Positions 11,701 through 19,836 of a stretch of 61,168 bases of DNA are shown one piece after another (the first letter of the stretch is position 1; every line of letters begins with the position of its first letter). Under the pieces are notes generated by a model. It was not told the origin of the DNA. It worked only from the letters and a program-made list of their open reading frames with translations, and made no database searches. The DNA is from Pseudomonadota bacterium (GTDB lineage: Bacteria; Pseudomonadota; Alphaproteobacteria; Sphingomonadales; Sphingomonadaceae), in the NCBI GenBank assembly GCA_023422695.1, contig JAFAGN010000064.1:1-61168 (forward strand), read 5' to 3'. A program made the position numbers and the translations under genes.

Positions 11701-11900
11701 CCAAAATTCCGCTGGTGTTCAATGTGAAGATCACGGCGCCGTTCCGCCAGTTGCTGACTTCAGCCAAGGGTTTTTACGACCCGTCGCTGTTGATCGAACA
11801 GAATCTGCCCGCGCTGATGCGTGCACAGGAAGAAGCCGAAGCGGCCGAAAAGGCCCGATCCGCCCCCGTTCAGCCTCCAGAAAGCGAGCCTATGCGATGA
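8733..11900 (+). CDS. ydbH: YdbH-like AsmA-family bridge protein
   Basis: The 1055-residue protein has one N-terminal transmembrane anchor (about residues 25-42) followed by a very long repetitive beta-rich region typical of AsmA-like/dicarboxylate-transport-domain proteins. In E. coli YdbH, with TamB and YhdP, is needed to carry phospholipids between inner and outer membranes. The identification is strengthened by the next two genes, which are ynbE- and ydbL-like as in E. coli. The stop overlaps the ynbE start (ATGA). The start lies 189 bp from the divergent radC. Confidence 0.88.
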   Translation: MSEQEAGPPPKLRHRTLLFKKRWMTAGAVILVVAGVWIAREPIADRFISDQLGSRGVPARYQIDAIGFRSERLSNVAIGDPANPDLTAKKVEVLLGYGWSGPYVTEIHAEGVRLYGRFIDNRLSFGALDKFRDPTSTDPFALPDLAVVLRDARARVETPWGDVGAALNGGGNLRRDFTGKLALVAPRVAAAGCSGRNVSFYGTLLVRDVRPQLVGPLRGQSLSCADGGVTAASPQIALDISLSEDLQSWKGEADASIAQLVAGPVQAERLGVLARFEGTAAATKLDLDADMARVRGADFAAETVSVDAKGVVGQKAPTLAGQVRFARASGSAALRQTLVGGIGSLSETPIGPLATKASAALSRMLADVGGSADFALVGEGPSARVDLIAPQLASASGARFTGSADSRIAYLYGNAQPAVLASGRWTFGGGDLPTGSVTLDRRGDGSISGLASLDPYQAGAARLALAPVRFSGDRNGLLRFATRADLSGPLGDGRVERLSIPLNGFLAPTGALALDGGCSRVSVQRISVSGFRIGASAVDLCSRPGAPLLSAGPGGLRGQIRIPGINLHGTSGRSPFAVTSGPAAIDLAAMRWSLALADFRLGEGDSVTRFGARSVTGRATGQGMAGELGGASGKIGAVPLNMSEIAGAWRWADGALTLDGGLLITDAAPEARFAPLISNNAALRFAGGVIDAKAGFNERQTGTKILDTIIRHRLADSSGFADLQVRELRFHDGFQPDQLTSLALGVVANVQGSVVGDGRIEWTAEGVTSRGTFATADANLAAAFGPVTGLTTTLTFDDLIGLRSAPGQIARIKDINPGIPVLDGEVEYQLLGDNRIRVEGGSWPFGGGQLLLHPTTLDFGAEQTRRLSFDIVGVDAAVFLQSFGFENINATGKFDGTLPVEFSGLGGRIVGGRIDSRAGGGTLAYVGELSNRNLGAIANFAFGALRSLKYDDLTIILNGDLDGEMVTDIRFGGVGQGEGASRNVLTNAVAKIPLVFNVKITAPFRQLLTSAKGFYDPSLLIEQNLPALMRAQEEAEAAEKARSAPVQPPESEPMR

Positions 11901-12112
11901 ACACACCCAAGACAGGAGCAAGGAGGCTGGCCGTAACGGCACGCAATCTGGCGGTTCTGATCGGTGCAACGGCTTTGACCGGCTGTGTGCAGATCGAAAC
12001 GCCCGACAAGCCGATCGAAATCAATCTGAACATCAACATTCGTCAGGAAGTGGTGTACAGGCTGGATGGCGATGCCAAGAAGCTTATTGAGCAGAATAGC
12101 GAGATATTCTGA
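11897..12112 (+). CDS. ynbE: YnbE-like lipoprotein
   Basis: The 71-residue protein has a signal peptide ending in the lipobox LTGC, with the acylated cysteine in TGCVQIETP, then the conserved IEINLNINIRQEV strand. YnbE is the outer-membrane lipoprotein partner of YdbH in E. coli, completing the bridge by beta-strand addition. Start overlaps the ydbH stop; the stop overlaps an ATG of the next frame. Confidence 0.88.
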   Translation: MNTPKTGARRLAVTARNLAVLIGATALTGCVQIETPDKPIEINLNINIRQEVVYRLDGDAKKLIEQNSEIF

Positions 12113-12144
12113 TGCGAGACATTCGGAAGACAGGGAATGAACAG

Positions 12145-12546
12145 ATGCGTGTGAAGATGTGGAAACCGACCGGACTGGCGCTGGCCGCGATCGCGGCGAC
12201 CGCCGCCGTTGCCCTCGCGGTGCCGTCGGCGATGGCGCAGCGCGATCCCGCTTATGCCGCAGCGCGCGCCGCGGGACAGATCGGCGAACAGCCCGACGGC
12301 TATCTCGGCTTTGCCAGCCCGCCCACCCCGGCAATCCGCGCTCTGGTGCAGGATCTGAACATCAAACGGAAGGCCGCCTACACCGAACGCGCGCAGGCGA
12401 CGGGTAGCACCGTCGAACAATTTGCCTTCACCAGCGGTTGCAACCTGATCGCGAACACCAAGCCGGGCGAGAAATATCAGGCGCCCGATGGCCGCTGGCT
12501 GACGCGTGACGACAGCCCGCCGGTGCGCAACGCCAGCTGCCCGTAA
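12145..12546 (+). CDS. ydbL: YdbL family (DUF1318) periplasmic protein
   Basis: Signal peptide of about 31 residues (MRVKMWKPTG, then Ala-rich, ending AMA) and a compact domain with GYLGFA, an RALVQDLNIKRKAAY helix and two cysteines near the C-terminus (SGC, ASC). YdbL modulates the YdbH-YnbE complex in E. coli. An ATG at 12112, overlapping the ynbE stop as TGATG, is an alternative start adding 11 residues. A strong terminator follows, so ydbH-ynbE-ydbL is a closed operon. Confidence 0.85.
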   Translation: MRVKMWKPTGLALAAIAATAAVALAVPSAMAQRDPAYAAARAAGQIGEQPDGYLGFASPPTPAIRALVQDLNIKRKAAYTERAQATGSTVEQFAFTSGCNLIANTKPGEKYQAPDGRWLTRDDSPPVRNASCP

Positions 12547-12582
12547 GGCGAACGATTGTCAAAGGGTGCCTGCGGGCGCCAC

Positions 12583-12617
12583 ATGCCGCCGCGCCCCTAA
12601 ACGCGGCGGCATTTTTG
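12583..12617 (+). terminator. Strong Rho-independent terminator of the ydbH operon
   Basis: ATGCCGCCGCG (12583-12593) pairs with CGCGGCGGCAT (12602-12612) and runs straight into TTTTT. It cleanly separates ydbL from the ATP synthase operon. Confidence 0.92.
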
Positions 12618-12768
12618 TGCATCGCCGCAATTGTGTGGGGGGCGGGCATTGACTTCATCGGGCGTCGTTCCTAAACGGACCGCGCCTTAGGGGTCCCCCG
12701 ATTTTTCGGGCCTTTTTTCGCAGGCAGAATCGGGGCTTTCCGATGCTGTTTCAGGAGGATGGCGCAAG

Positions 12769-13089
12769 ATGACGGGGAACGGCAGCGATCCGGAACTTGG
12801 CTCAGAGGATTCGCGCCTGGTCTCGCTCAACGAGCGATTGGACCGGGCCGAAGCCGCAGAGGCAAAGCGGACCGCGGTGAACGCCGGACCGGAATCCGAT
12901 GCCAATTACCGGCTCGGCAACCGCGTTCTGGCCGAACTGCTGGGCGGATTGATCGGCGGCGCCTTGTTTGGCTGGCTGATCGACCGGTTCGCGGGAACGT
13001 CGCCCTGGGGTTTGTTGGTGATGTTGTTCATGGGCATAATCGTGGCCTTTCGAAACATCATCCGACTGTCCAAGACGCCGCGTGGCTAG
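12769..13089 (+). CDS. atpI: AtpI/AtpZ-type ATP synthase accessory protein
   Basis: The 106-residue protein has a charged N-terminal half with a predicted coil (LNERLDRAEAAEAKR) and two membrane segments: LLGGLIGGALFGWLID and LLVMLFMGIIVAFRNI. This is the small protein that precedes atpB in alphaproteobacterial F0 operons and is thought to help c-ring assembly or Mg/Ca handling. An AGGAGG Shine-Dalgarno lies ten bases before the ATG. Confidence 0.88.
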   Translation: MTGNGSDPELGSEDSRLVSLNERLDRAEAAEAKRTAVNAGPESDANYRLGNRVLAELLGGLIGGALFGWLIDRFAGTSPWGLLVMLFMGIIVAFRNIIRLSKTPRG

Positions 13090-13155
13090 CGGGGCGCAAT
13101 AGATTTTTCAGCGAGACGGCGCCTTCGCCGCCTCGCCAGACGCGTGGAGTGAAGA

Positions 13156-13941
13156 GTGGCGGCGGAATCCGGCAAGATCGACCCGATGCACCAGTTCGAG
13201 GTGACCCCGCTTGGCGGCGGTTTTAACCTTGGCGGGCATGAAGTCCTGTTCACCAACAGCGCGCTGTGGATGGTGATCGCTGCGATCGCGCTCGGCCTGT
13301 TCATGTGGGGCGGCATGCGTCGCCAGCTCGTCCCCGGACGCTGGCAGGCCGCGGTCGAAGGCTTCACCGGCTTCATTTCGAACATGATGATGGCGAATAT
13401 CGGCACCGAAGGCCGCAAATATACGCCCTATGTTTTCTCCCTGTTCATGTTCATCTTGTTCTGCAACCTGCTCGGCATGTTGCCGCTGGGCGTGCTGGGA
13501 CTGCATCCCTTCACCGTCACCAGCCATATCGCGATCACCGGCGTGCTGGCGCTGATCAGCTTTGCGATCGTCCTGGTCGTCGGGTTCTGGCGTCATGGCC
13601 TGCACTTCTTCTCGCTGTTCGTACCGCACGGCACCCCGCTGCCGATGATCCCGATCATCGCGCCGATCGAGTTCGTGTCGTTCATGGTCCGCCCGTTCAG
13701 CCTTGGCCTCCGTCTCTTCGTTGCGATGACCGCGGGCCACGTGCTGCTGAAAGTGCTTTCGGGCTTCGTCATCAACGGCTTCAACGCCGAAACGCTGTGG
13801 CTCGGTTCGATCGTTTCGGTGCTCAGTTTCACCCTGATGATCGGGATCAGCGCGCTCGAGCTGCTGGTCGCCGGCATCCAGGCCTATGTTTTCGCCCTGT
13901 TGACCTCGCTGTACATCAACGACGCGGTCAATCTTCACTAA
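13156..13941 (+). CDS. atpB: F0 ATP synthase subunit a
   Basis: Proton-channel stator subunit in the inner membrane. 261 residues with the expected series of membrane helices; the essential arginine is in RPFSLGLRLF and the C-terminal helix contains ISALELLVAGIQAYVFALL. It starts at a GTG after GTGAAGAGTG-type sequence. Second gene of the atpI-B-E-F'-F operon; F1 genes are elsewhere, as usual in this group. Confidence 0.97.
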   Translation: MAAESGKIDPMHQFEVTPLGGGFNLGGHEVLFTNSALWMVIAAIALGLFMWGGMRRQLVPGRWQAAVEGFTGFISNMMMANIGTEGRKYTPYVFSLFMFILFCNLLGMLPLGVLGLHPFTVTSHIAITGVLALISFAIVLVVGFWRHGLHFFSLFVPHGTPLPMIPIIAPIEFVSFMVRPFSLGLRLFVAMTAGHVLLKVLSGFVINGFNAETLWLGSIVSVLSFTLMIGISALELLVAGIQAYVFALLTSLYINDAVNLH

Positions 13942-13983
13942 GTTACGTTTAATTTCAAACGATTATACCAAGGAGTAATGATA

Positions 13984-14211
13984 ATGGACGCAGAAGCAGC
14001 AAAGCTGATCGGTGCCGGTCTGGCAGCCATCGGTGCCGGCATGGCCGCCATCGGCGTGGGCAACGTGTTCGGCAGCTTCCTCGAAAGCGCGCTGCGCAAC
14101 CCGGCAGCCGCCGACGGCCAACAGGGCCGCCTGTTCATCGGCTTCGCCGCTGCCGAACTTCTCGGCCTGCTGGCGTTCGTCGTTGCGATGATCCTGCTGT
14201 TCGTCGTCTGA
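13984..14211 (+). CDS. atpE: F0 ATP synthase subunit c
   Basis: The 75-residue two-helix protein forms the proton-driven rotor ring. The first helix has the glycine/alanine pattern GLAAIGAGMAAIGVG; the loop has the conserved RNP; the second helix has the proton-carrying glutamate in AAELLGLL. AAGGAG at 13970 is well spaced for the ATG at 13984; an ATG at 13978 is too close. Confidence 0.97.
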   Translation: MDAEAAKLIGAGLAAIGAGMAAIGVGNVFGSFLESALRNPAAADGQQGRLFIGFAAAELLGLLAFVVAMILLFVV

Positions 14212-14289
14212 TTGGACGATGATATGCGAGGCCGGTCCCGGCGGGATCGGCTTCGTAGCAGTTTTTCAGTAAGTTAAGGTTCGCCTTTC

Positions 14290-14790
14290 ATGCCCCAAAT
14301 AGCCCAGCTCACCGCTGACAATTGGTATCTCGCCTCGCAGCTGTTCTGGCTGCTGGTCGTCTTCGCCGGGATCTACCTGGTGATCGGCCGCGGCATGTTG
14401 CCGAAAATCGAAGCGACCGTTGACGCGCGCGACCGCAAGGTCGCAGACGATCTGGCGGCTGCGAAAGCGGCGCATGCTGCGGCCGATGGACTTGAAGAAA
14501 GCTATCGCCAGCAGAGCGACGCGAGCCGCGCCGCGGCGCAAAAGGCGGTTGTTGAAGCCAAGGACAAGGCCGCGAAGGACGCCGAAAAGCGTCTGGCTAA
14601 GGTCGATGCCGAACTGGGCGACAAGCTGGCAGCGGCGGAAGCCGATGTGGCAGCGGCTCGCAAGTCGGCGATGGCCGAGATCGAATCGGTCGCGGCCGAA
14701 GCGGCGGGCGATCTGGTCGCTAAGCTGTCGGGCGTGAAGGTCGCAGCGGCAGACGCCAAGGCGGCGGTGAAGGCGGTGCTCCATGGCTGA
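14290..14790 (+). CDS. atpF': F0 ATP synthase subunit b'
   Basis: The 166-residue protein has one N-terminal membrane helix (about 14-35) followed by a long charged, Ala-rich coiled coil (DARDRKVADDLAAAKAAHAA). In photosynthetic and many other alphaproteobacteria two different b-type subunits form the peripheral stalk; this one precedes and overlaps the second (b) gene by eight bases. Confidence 0.94.
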   Translation: MPQIAQLTADNWYLASQLFWLLVVFAGIYLVIGRGMLPKIEATVDARDRKVADDLAAAKAAHAAADGLEESYRQQSDASRAAAQKAVVEAKDKAAKDAEKRLAKVDAELGDKLAAAEADVAAARKSAMAEIESVAAEAAGDLVAKLSGVKVAAADAKAAVKAVLHG

Positions 14791-15325
14791 TTTCCTGATG
14801 ATTTTGGCGGAAGCCGCCGGCGAGGCGCATGCGACGCCGAAGGCGTTCGGCATGGACGCGACGGTGTGGGTGTCGATCGCGATGCTCGTGTTCCTGGGCA
14901 TCCTCGTCTGGAAGGGCGTCCCCAAGGCGATCGGCACGATGCTCGACAAGCGCATTGCGGAGATTTCGAAGCAGCTGACCGAGGCCGAGCAACTGCGCCT
15001 CGACGCCGAATCGCTGAAGACGGAGTATGAAGCGAAGCTCGCAGCGGCGGCCAAGGAAGCCGACGACATGCGCGCTCGCGCGGAAAACGAAGCCGAAACG
15101 CTGGTTGCCAAGGCGAAGGCCGACGCCACCGCGTTGATCGGGCGCCGCAAGCAGATGGCCGAAGACCGCATCGCTGCGGCCGAAGCCACCGCATTAAGCG
15201 AGGTCCGCGCCGCCACCGCGAAGGCCGCGACCGCGGCTGCGGCAGCGCTGATCGCGGAAAAGCATGACGCCGCCGCCGACAAGGCACTGGTCGATCAGGC
15301 GATTGCGGGCGTCGCCAAGGCCTGA
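14783..15325 (+). CDS. atpF: F0 ATP synthase subunit b
   Basis: The 180-residue protein has one membrane helix (about 27-45, VSIAMLVFLGILVWKG) then a long Ala/Glu/Lys coiled coil. It pairs with b' as the stator stalk that links F0 to F1 delta. Last gene of the operon; an intrinsic terminator follows. Confidence 0.95.
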   Translation: MADFLMILAEAAGEAHATPKAFGMDATVWVSIAMLVFLGILVWKGVPKAIGTMLDKRIAEISKQLTEAEQLRLDAESLKTEYEAKLAAAAKEADDMRARAENEAETLVAKAKADATALIGRRKQMAEDRIAAAEATALSEVRAATAKAATAAAAALIAEKHDAAADKALVDQAIAGVAKA

Positions 15326-15350
15326 CGCATTTCGTCATTGCCGAATACAG

Positions 15351-15378
15351 AACGCCCGTGGATTTCCGCGGGCGTTTT
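15351..15378 (+). terminator. Rho-independent terminator of the atp F0 operon
   Basis: AACGCCCG (15351-15358) and CGGGCGTT (15369-15376) form a perfect stem followed by TTTTGTTG. It begins 25 bp after the atpF stop. Confidence 0.9.
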
Positions 15379-15427
15379 GTTGTGGGGTGCATGTTTGACC
15401 GTTATCGACCAGTTTTGGACATAAGTG

Positions 15428-15616
15428 ATCCTCCCCCACCGGGGGAGGGGGACCACCCGAAGGGTGGTGGAGGGGCACAGGCGGTTTACATGGCGCCGGA
15501 CAAAAAGCACTTCGTCAACGGCGACCATTCGGCGGTGCACTATCACATCGGCAAGGCAAACCGATGGTGCCCCACCACCAGCTTCGCTGGTCCCCCTCCC
15601 CGTTCCGGGGAGGATC
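15428..15616. repeat. Long inverted repeat with CCTCCCCC/GGGGGAGG cores
   Basis: The left part (about 15428-15477) and right part (about 15569-15616) are inverted copies, each itself made of small palindromes (CTCCCCCACCGGGGGAG on the left, TCCCCGTTCCGGGGA on the right), around a 90-base centre. It fills most of the noncoding gap 15379-15692 between atpF and the SDR gene. It resembles other dispersed sphingomonad intergenic elements; no coding sequence was seen inside. Confidence 0.6.
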
Positions 15617-15692
15617 GGCTTCGTCCGCTCCACCACCCCAAAGCTGAAACTCGGCTCAGTCATCGCTGCATCACCTAAAACACCGCCGTCCT

Positions 15693-16412
15693 TCAAAACT
15701 TGATCATGATCCGCCGCGCCAGCGCGGGCGAAATGCTGTGTACGAACTGCAATATCTTCACCATCCCGACGTTGACCTCGCTTTTGCCGGTGCGGATGCC
15801 GTGGACGATTTCGGCGGCGCAGTCGTGCGCGCTCATCTTCTTGCCGCCGCGGCCCGCGGTCAGGTTGGTTTCGACGACCGGCGGCAGCGCCTCGATCACC
15901 CGGACATTGCTGTCTTTCAGCAGATAACGGATCGCCTGCGTATAGCTGCGGAGCCCGGCCTTGGTCGCGCAATAGATCGATCCGCCGGGGCGCGGCGCGA
16001 TGGCGAGGCCCGAGGTGACATTGACGATCGCCGCCTCCGGCTCTGCGCGCAGCGTCGGCAACAGGCGGGTGCATAGCGCGATCGGCGCGTCGAGGTTCGT
16101 GCGGATGCAATGAGCCGCACTGTCCAGCGTCGCGGCATCATCCAGCTCATAGTCGCTGCCAACGCCAGCGTTGTTCACGAGCAGCGCCAGCGGCTTGCCC
16201 GCGATCCCGTCAACCACCGCATCGACGCCCGCCGCCGTCGACAAGTCGCCCGAAATCGTGCCAAATCCCAGCGCCGCCATCGCTTGCAGCTTTTCCGTCG
16301 ATCGCCCGGTGACGATGACTTTGGCGCCCGCCGCCTGCAATTGCAGCGCGATTTCGCGCCCGATGCCGTCGCTGCCGCCGGTGACCAGCGCAACCTTTCC
16401 CCTGACGTCCAT
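15693..16412 (-). CDS. Short-chain dehydrogenase/reductase
   Basis: The 239-residue classical SDR has the cofactor motif TGGSDGIG near the N-terminus, the NNAGVG motif, and the active-site Ser upstream of YCATK (Tyr and Lys). GRS after the second strand suggests NADPH preference. Substrate unknown. The ATG at 16412 (MDVRGKVALVTGG) is chosen over a longer open frame. Divergent from uvrC. Confidence 0.88.
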   Translation of the reverse strand: MDVRGKVALVTGGSDGIGREIALQLQAAGAKVIVTGRSTEKLQAMAALGFGTISGDLSTAAGVDAVVDGIAGKPLALLVNNAGVGSDYELDDAATLDSAAHCIRTNLDAPIALCTRLLPTLRAEPEAAIVNVTSGLAIAPRPGGSIYCATKAGLRSYTQAIRYLLKDSNVRVIEALPPVVETNLTAGRGGKKMSAHDCAAEIVHGIRTGKSEVNVGMVKILQFVHSISPALARRIMIKF

Positions 16413-16482
16413 GCGACCCCTCCCATGCTGTTTACCCTCACACACTATGGCGGGTCGCAACGTCCTCGCCTACATGCAAATC

Positions 16483-18420
16483 ATGGCCCGCCCGAACGCT
16501 CCCGACCGATTCAATGAAGAGAAGGCGACCTACGTTATTCGGGGCAGCGACGCGGCGGATGACAAGCCCGACCTGGAACGCGGGGCGGAAGCGATCCGCA
16601 ACGTCGTGCGCAAACTGCCGACGCGGCCCGGGGTTTACCGGATGCTCGATGCGCGCGGCGATGTGCTCTATGTCGGCAAGGCGCGCGCGCTCAAGAACCG
16701 GGTGACCAACTACACGCAGGTCGCACGGCTGCCGCAGCGGTTGCAACGCATGGTGTCGCAGACGCGCGCGATGGAGATCGTCACAACGACGAGCGAGGCC
16801 GAGGCGCTGCTGCTCGAAGCGCAGCTGATCAAGCGTTATCGTCCGCCGTACAATGTGCTGCTGCGCGACGACAAAAGCTTCCCCTTCATCCTGCTGCGGA
16901 TGGATCATGACTTTCCGCGGGTACAGAAACATCGCGGCGCGCGGCGCGCCAAGGGGCGCTATTACGGGCCGTTCGCCAGCGCCGGTTCGGTCACCAAGAC
17001 ACTGAACGCCCTGCAAAAGACCTTCCTGCTGCGCAGCTGCACCGACAGCTTTTTCGCCAACCGCTCGCGGCCGTGCTTGCTGTATCAGATCAAGCGCTGC
17101 TCGGCGCCGTGCGTCGACCGCATCTCGAAGGACGACTACGCCGCGCTGGTCGGCGATGCGCAGGACTTTCTGGAGGGCCGTTCGACCGCGGTGCAAAAGC
17201 GGCTGGGCGATTCGATGACCAAGGCGGCCGAGGCTATGGATTTCGAGCAGGCAGCGGTCATCCGCGACCGGCTGAAGTCGTTGACCTTCATTCAGGGCAG
17301 CCAGTCGGTCCATGCCGACGGGCTGGGCGACGCCGACGTCTTCGCGCTGGCGGCGAAGGGCGGGCAGCTCTGCGTCGCGGGTTTCTTCATCCGCGGCGGG
17401 CAGAATTGGGGACATCGCAGCTTTTTTCCGGCACATGTTTCGGGGGTGCCCGAAGCCGAGGTGATGGCGAGCTTCCTGATGCAATTTTACGAAGGCGTGC
17501 CGCCGCCCAAGACGATCCTGGTCGATCGCGAGCCCGCCGAGATCGAGCTGCTTGCCGAGGCGCTGGGCGAAGTCGCCGAGCGCAAGATCGAGATCAGTGT
17601 TCCACAGCGCGGCAACCGGCGCCGATTGCTCGAACAGGCGGTCCGTAACGCGGGCGAGGAGCTCGACCGGCGGCTCGCCGAGAGCAGTTCGCAAGCCAAG
17701 CTGGGCCGTGAACTCGCCGAGCTGTTCGATCTGGACAACCCGCCGCAGCGGATCGAGATTTACGACAACAGCCATATCCAGGGCACCAACGCGCTCGGCG
17801 CAATGGTCGTCGCGGGGCCGGAGGGGTGGATCAAGGGCGCCTACCGCAAGTTCAACATCAAGCGCGCCGAGACGATGCCGGGCGACGATTTCGCGATGAT
17901 GCGTGAGGTGTTTCAACGCCGCTTCGCTCGCGCGATCGAGGAGGATCCTGAACGAACGAAGGGGGAGTGGCCCGACCTGGTGCTGATCGACGGCGGGAAG
18001 GGGCAGGTATCGGCGGTGGCGAGCGTGTTCGCCGAGCTGGGCATTGATGATCTGCCGTTTGTTGGGGTCGCCAAGGGTCCGGATCGCAACGCCGGGCGCG
18101 AGACATTTTACTGGCCCGACGGTCGCGAATTCACTCTACCGCCGAATAATGCGGTGCTGTTCTATATCCAGCGGCTCCGCGACGAAGCGCACCGCTTCGC
18201 GATCGGCGCGCATCGGGCGAAGCGGGCAAAAGCGACGGGCAGCTCGCCGCTCGACGAAGTGCCGGGGATCGGCCCGTCGCGCAAAAAGGCGCTGCTGATG
18301 CACTTCGGCACCGCGCGTGCGGTGCGCGGCGCGAGCTTGGAGGATTTGCAGAAGGCGCCGGGGGTAAGCGCAGCGGTGGCGCAGGCGGTGCATGATTTCT
18401 ATCATGCAGGGCGTGGATGA
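16483..18420 (+). CDS. uvrC: Excinuclease ABC subunit C
   Basis: Makes the dual incision in nucleotide excision repair with UvrA and UvrB. Order: GIY-YIG nuclease near the N-terminus (PGVYRMLDARGDVLYVGKA), UVR motif (FEQAAVIRDRLKSL), RNase H-like 5' incision domain (EIYDNSHIQGT and LVLIDGGKGQ), and C-terminal helix-hairpin-helix pair (LDEVPGIGPSRKKALL). About 645 residues, as expected. The start is uncertain: in-frame ATGs occur at 16447, 16474 and 16483, and the open frame runs further upstream without coding character. Confidence 0.96.
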   Translation: MARPNAPDRFNEEKATYVIRGSDAADDKPDLERGAEAIRNVVRKLPTRPGVYRMLDARGDVLYVGKARALKNRVTNYTQVARLPQRLQRMVSQTRAMEIVTTTSEAEALLLEAQLIKRYRPPYNVLLRDDKSFPFILLRMDHDFPRVQKHRGARRAKGRYYGPFASAGSVTKTLNALQKTFLLRSCTDSFFANRSRPCLLYQIKRCSAPCVDRISKDDYAALVGDAQDFLEGRSTAVQKRLGDSMTKAAEAMDFEQAAVIRDRLKSLTFIQGSQSVHADGLGDADVFALAAKGGQLCVAGFFIRGGQNWGHRSFFPAHVSGVPEAEVMASFLMQFYEGVPPPKTILVDREPAEIELLAEALGEVAERKIEISVPQRGNRRRLLEQAVRNAGEELDRRLAESSSQAKLGRELAELFDLDNPPQRIEIYDNSHIQGTNALGAMVVAGPEGWIKGAYRKFNIKRAETMPGDDFAMMREVFQRRFARAIEEDPERTKGEWPDLVLIDGGKGQVSAVASVFAELGIDDLPFVGVAKGPDRNAGRETFYWPDGREFTLPPNNAVLFYIQRLRDEAHRFAIGAHRAKRAKATGSSPLDEVPGIGPSRKKALLMHFGTARAVRGASLEDLQKAPGVSAAVAQAVHDFYHAGRG

Positions 18421-18430
18421 GCTTCCATAT

Positions 18431-18519
18431 CCGTTTGTGCTGAGCTTGTCGAAGCACCGTCCTTGCCTTTGACGCTACCAGAGGAAAGAACAGCCCTTCG
18501 ACAAGCTCAGGGCGAACGG
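18431..18519. repeat. GAGCTTGTCGAAG palindromic element, copy 1
   Basis: Arms 18431-18454 and 18496-18519 are inverted copies with three mismatches in 24, around a 41-base centre. The core TGAGCTTGTCGAAG recurs near 19.7 kb and 20.9 kb. Located between uvrC and the thioesterase gene. Confidence 0.8.
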
Positions 18520-18556
18520 AATTTTGATTGCCGCACCTTTGTTTGAGAGGATGAAT

Positions 18557-18949
18557 ATGGATTTCGCCGCAATGATGCCCCTGGCCGCCACGCTCGGCAT
18601 CACTATCCACGAGGGCAGCAAGGACCGCGTCGCAGGCAAGCTGCCCGTGCGACCCGACATCTGCACCGCGGGCAATATCGTCCATGGCGGCGCGATCATG
18701 GCCTTTGCCGACTGCTTGGGCGCCGTCGGCGCGTTCCTGACCCTGCCCGAGGGAGCGAGCGGTACCACGACGATCGAGAGCAAGACCAACTTTCTCGGCG
18801 CCGGGCCGGTCGGATCGGTGCTGATCGGGGAAGCGACCCCGGTCAAGATCGGCAAGCGCGTGTCGGTGTGGCAGACGCGCATCGCTACCGAGGACGGCGC
18901 CGATGTCGCGCTGGTGACGCAGACGCAGCTGGTGCTTTGGCCAGCCTGA
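18557..18949 (+). CDS. PaaI-type hotdog thioesterase
   Basis: About 130 residues with the hotdog-fold core motif NIVHGGAIMAFADCLGAVGA (the HGG motif with catalytic acidic residue on the central helix), characteristic of acyl-CoA thioesterases of the PaaI/YbgC-like family. Substrate unknown. GAGAGG is spaced six bases from the ATG at 18557; the ATG at 18551 is too near. The stop lies inside the recO start region, so the two genes are coupled. Confidence 0.85.
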   Translation: MDFAAMMPLAATLGITIHEGSKDRVAGKLPVRPDICTAGNIVHGGAIMAFADCLGAVGAFLTLPEGASGTTTIESKTNFLGAGPVGSVLIGEATPVKIGKRVSVWQTRIATEDGADVALVTQTQLVLWPA

Positions 18950-19674
18950 CCGCCCCGGCGATCGTCTGCGCGGTGCGTGCGCATGGCGAGCATGGCGCGA
19001 TCCTGCGCGCACTCACCGAAGAGGCCGGACTGGTTGCAGGCTATGTCCGCGGCGGGAAATCGACGCGGCTGCGCCCGATCCTGATCGCGGGCAATCTGGT
19101 CGCGCTCGAACTGCGCGCGCGGACCGACGAGCAGCTGGCGAGTGCGACCGCCGAATTGCTGACGAGTCGCGCGCCGCTGCTCGCCGAACCGCTGGCGGCG
19201 GCGGCGATCGACTGGGTGACCAGCGTCACGGCGACGATCCTGCCCGAAAGCCAGCCCTATCCGGCACTTTATGCGGCGTTGACGGGGTTGCTCGACGCGA
19301 TCGGCGTCGCGTCGTCCGCGCGCCAATGGGCGGCCGCGCTGGCGCGTTATGAACTGTTGTTACTCGCCGAGTTAGGCTTCGGGCTCGATCTCGACGAATG
19401 TGTGGTGACGGGTGCGGTGAACGATCTGGCGTTCGTCAGCCCCAAGTCGGGCGGGGCGGTCAGCCTGGCCGCCGCGGTCGGCTATGAGGAGCGATTGCTG
19501 CGCCTGCCGCCGTTCCTGCGCGGCGCCGATGCCAGCCCCTCGTTGAGCGAGGTGCTCGACGGACTGACGATTACCGGCCATTTCATCGACCGCGACCTGC
19601 TCGACGGCCGCGCGCGCGATTTGCTGGCGGTGCGCGGACGATTGATCGATCGGCTGGGCAGGGCGGTTGCGTGA
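18937..19674 (+). CDS. recO: DNA repair protein RecO
   Basis: About 245 residues with the N-terminal OB-fold (PAIVCAVRAHGEHGAILRAL) and helical C-terminal part typical of RecO, which loads RecA in the RecFOR pathway. Conserved points include GYVRGGKS and the ELLLLAELGFGLDL helix. The zinc-ligand cysteines found in some RecO proteins are mostly absent here, as in many alphaproteobacteria. The best start is a TTG at 18937, overlapping the thioesterase gene by 13 bases; longer frames are less likely. Confidence 0.9.
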   Translation: MASLTAPAIVCAVRAHGEHGAILRALTEEAGLVAGYVRGGKSTRLRPILIAGNLVALELRARTDEQLASATAELLTSRAPLLAEPLAAAAIDWVTSVTATILPESQPYPALYAALTGLLDAIGVASSARQWAAALARYELLLLAELGFGLDLDECVVTGAVNDLAFVSPKSGGAVSLAAAVGYEERLLRLPPFLRGADASPSLSEVLDGLTITGHFIDRDLLDGRARDLLAVRGRLIDRLGRAVA

Positions 19675-19726
19675 CGCGCCGCTGCTGTCTAGAGCCTGCC
19701 CGGCAAACCTAGGTCATGCACCTGCT

Positions 19727-19812
19727 CCGTTTGTGCTGAGCTTGTCGAAGCACCGTCCTTTCTTTCGCGGTGTTGAAGAAGAACAGCGCTTCGACAAGCT
19801 CAGGGCGAACGG
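19727..19812. repeat. GAGCTTGTCGAAG palindromic element, copy 2
   Basis: Arms 19727-19750 and 19789-19812 match copy 1 closely (the left arm is identical over 24 bases), around a 38-base centre that differs. Between recO and leuB. Confidence 0.8.
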
Positions 19813-19836
19813 CTTATTTGGACGGAAGGGCGCGCG

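Noticed and set aside
12759..13226. Alternative frame starting at an ATG in the Shine-Dalgarno region of atpI
   Set aside because: It gives an Arg-rich product without hydrophobic segments, while the chosen frame has the expected two membrane helices.
16438..17916. Minus-strand open frame inside uvrC (492 codons)
   Set aside because: uvrC has clear catalytic motifs on the plus strand; the antisense frame is a codon-bias shadow.
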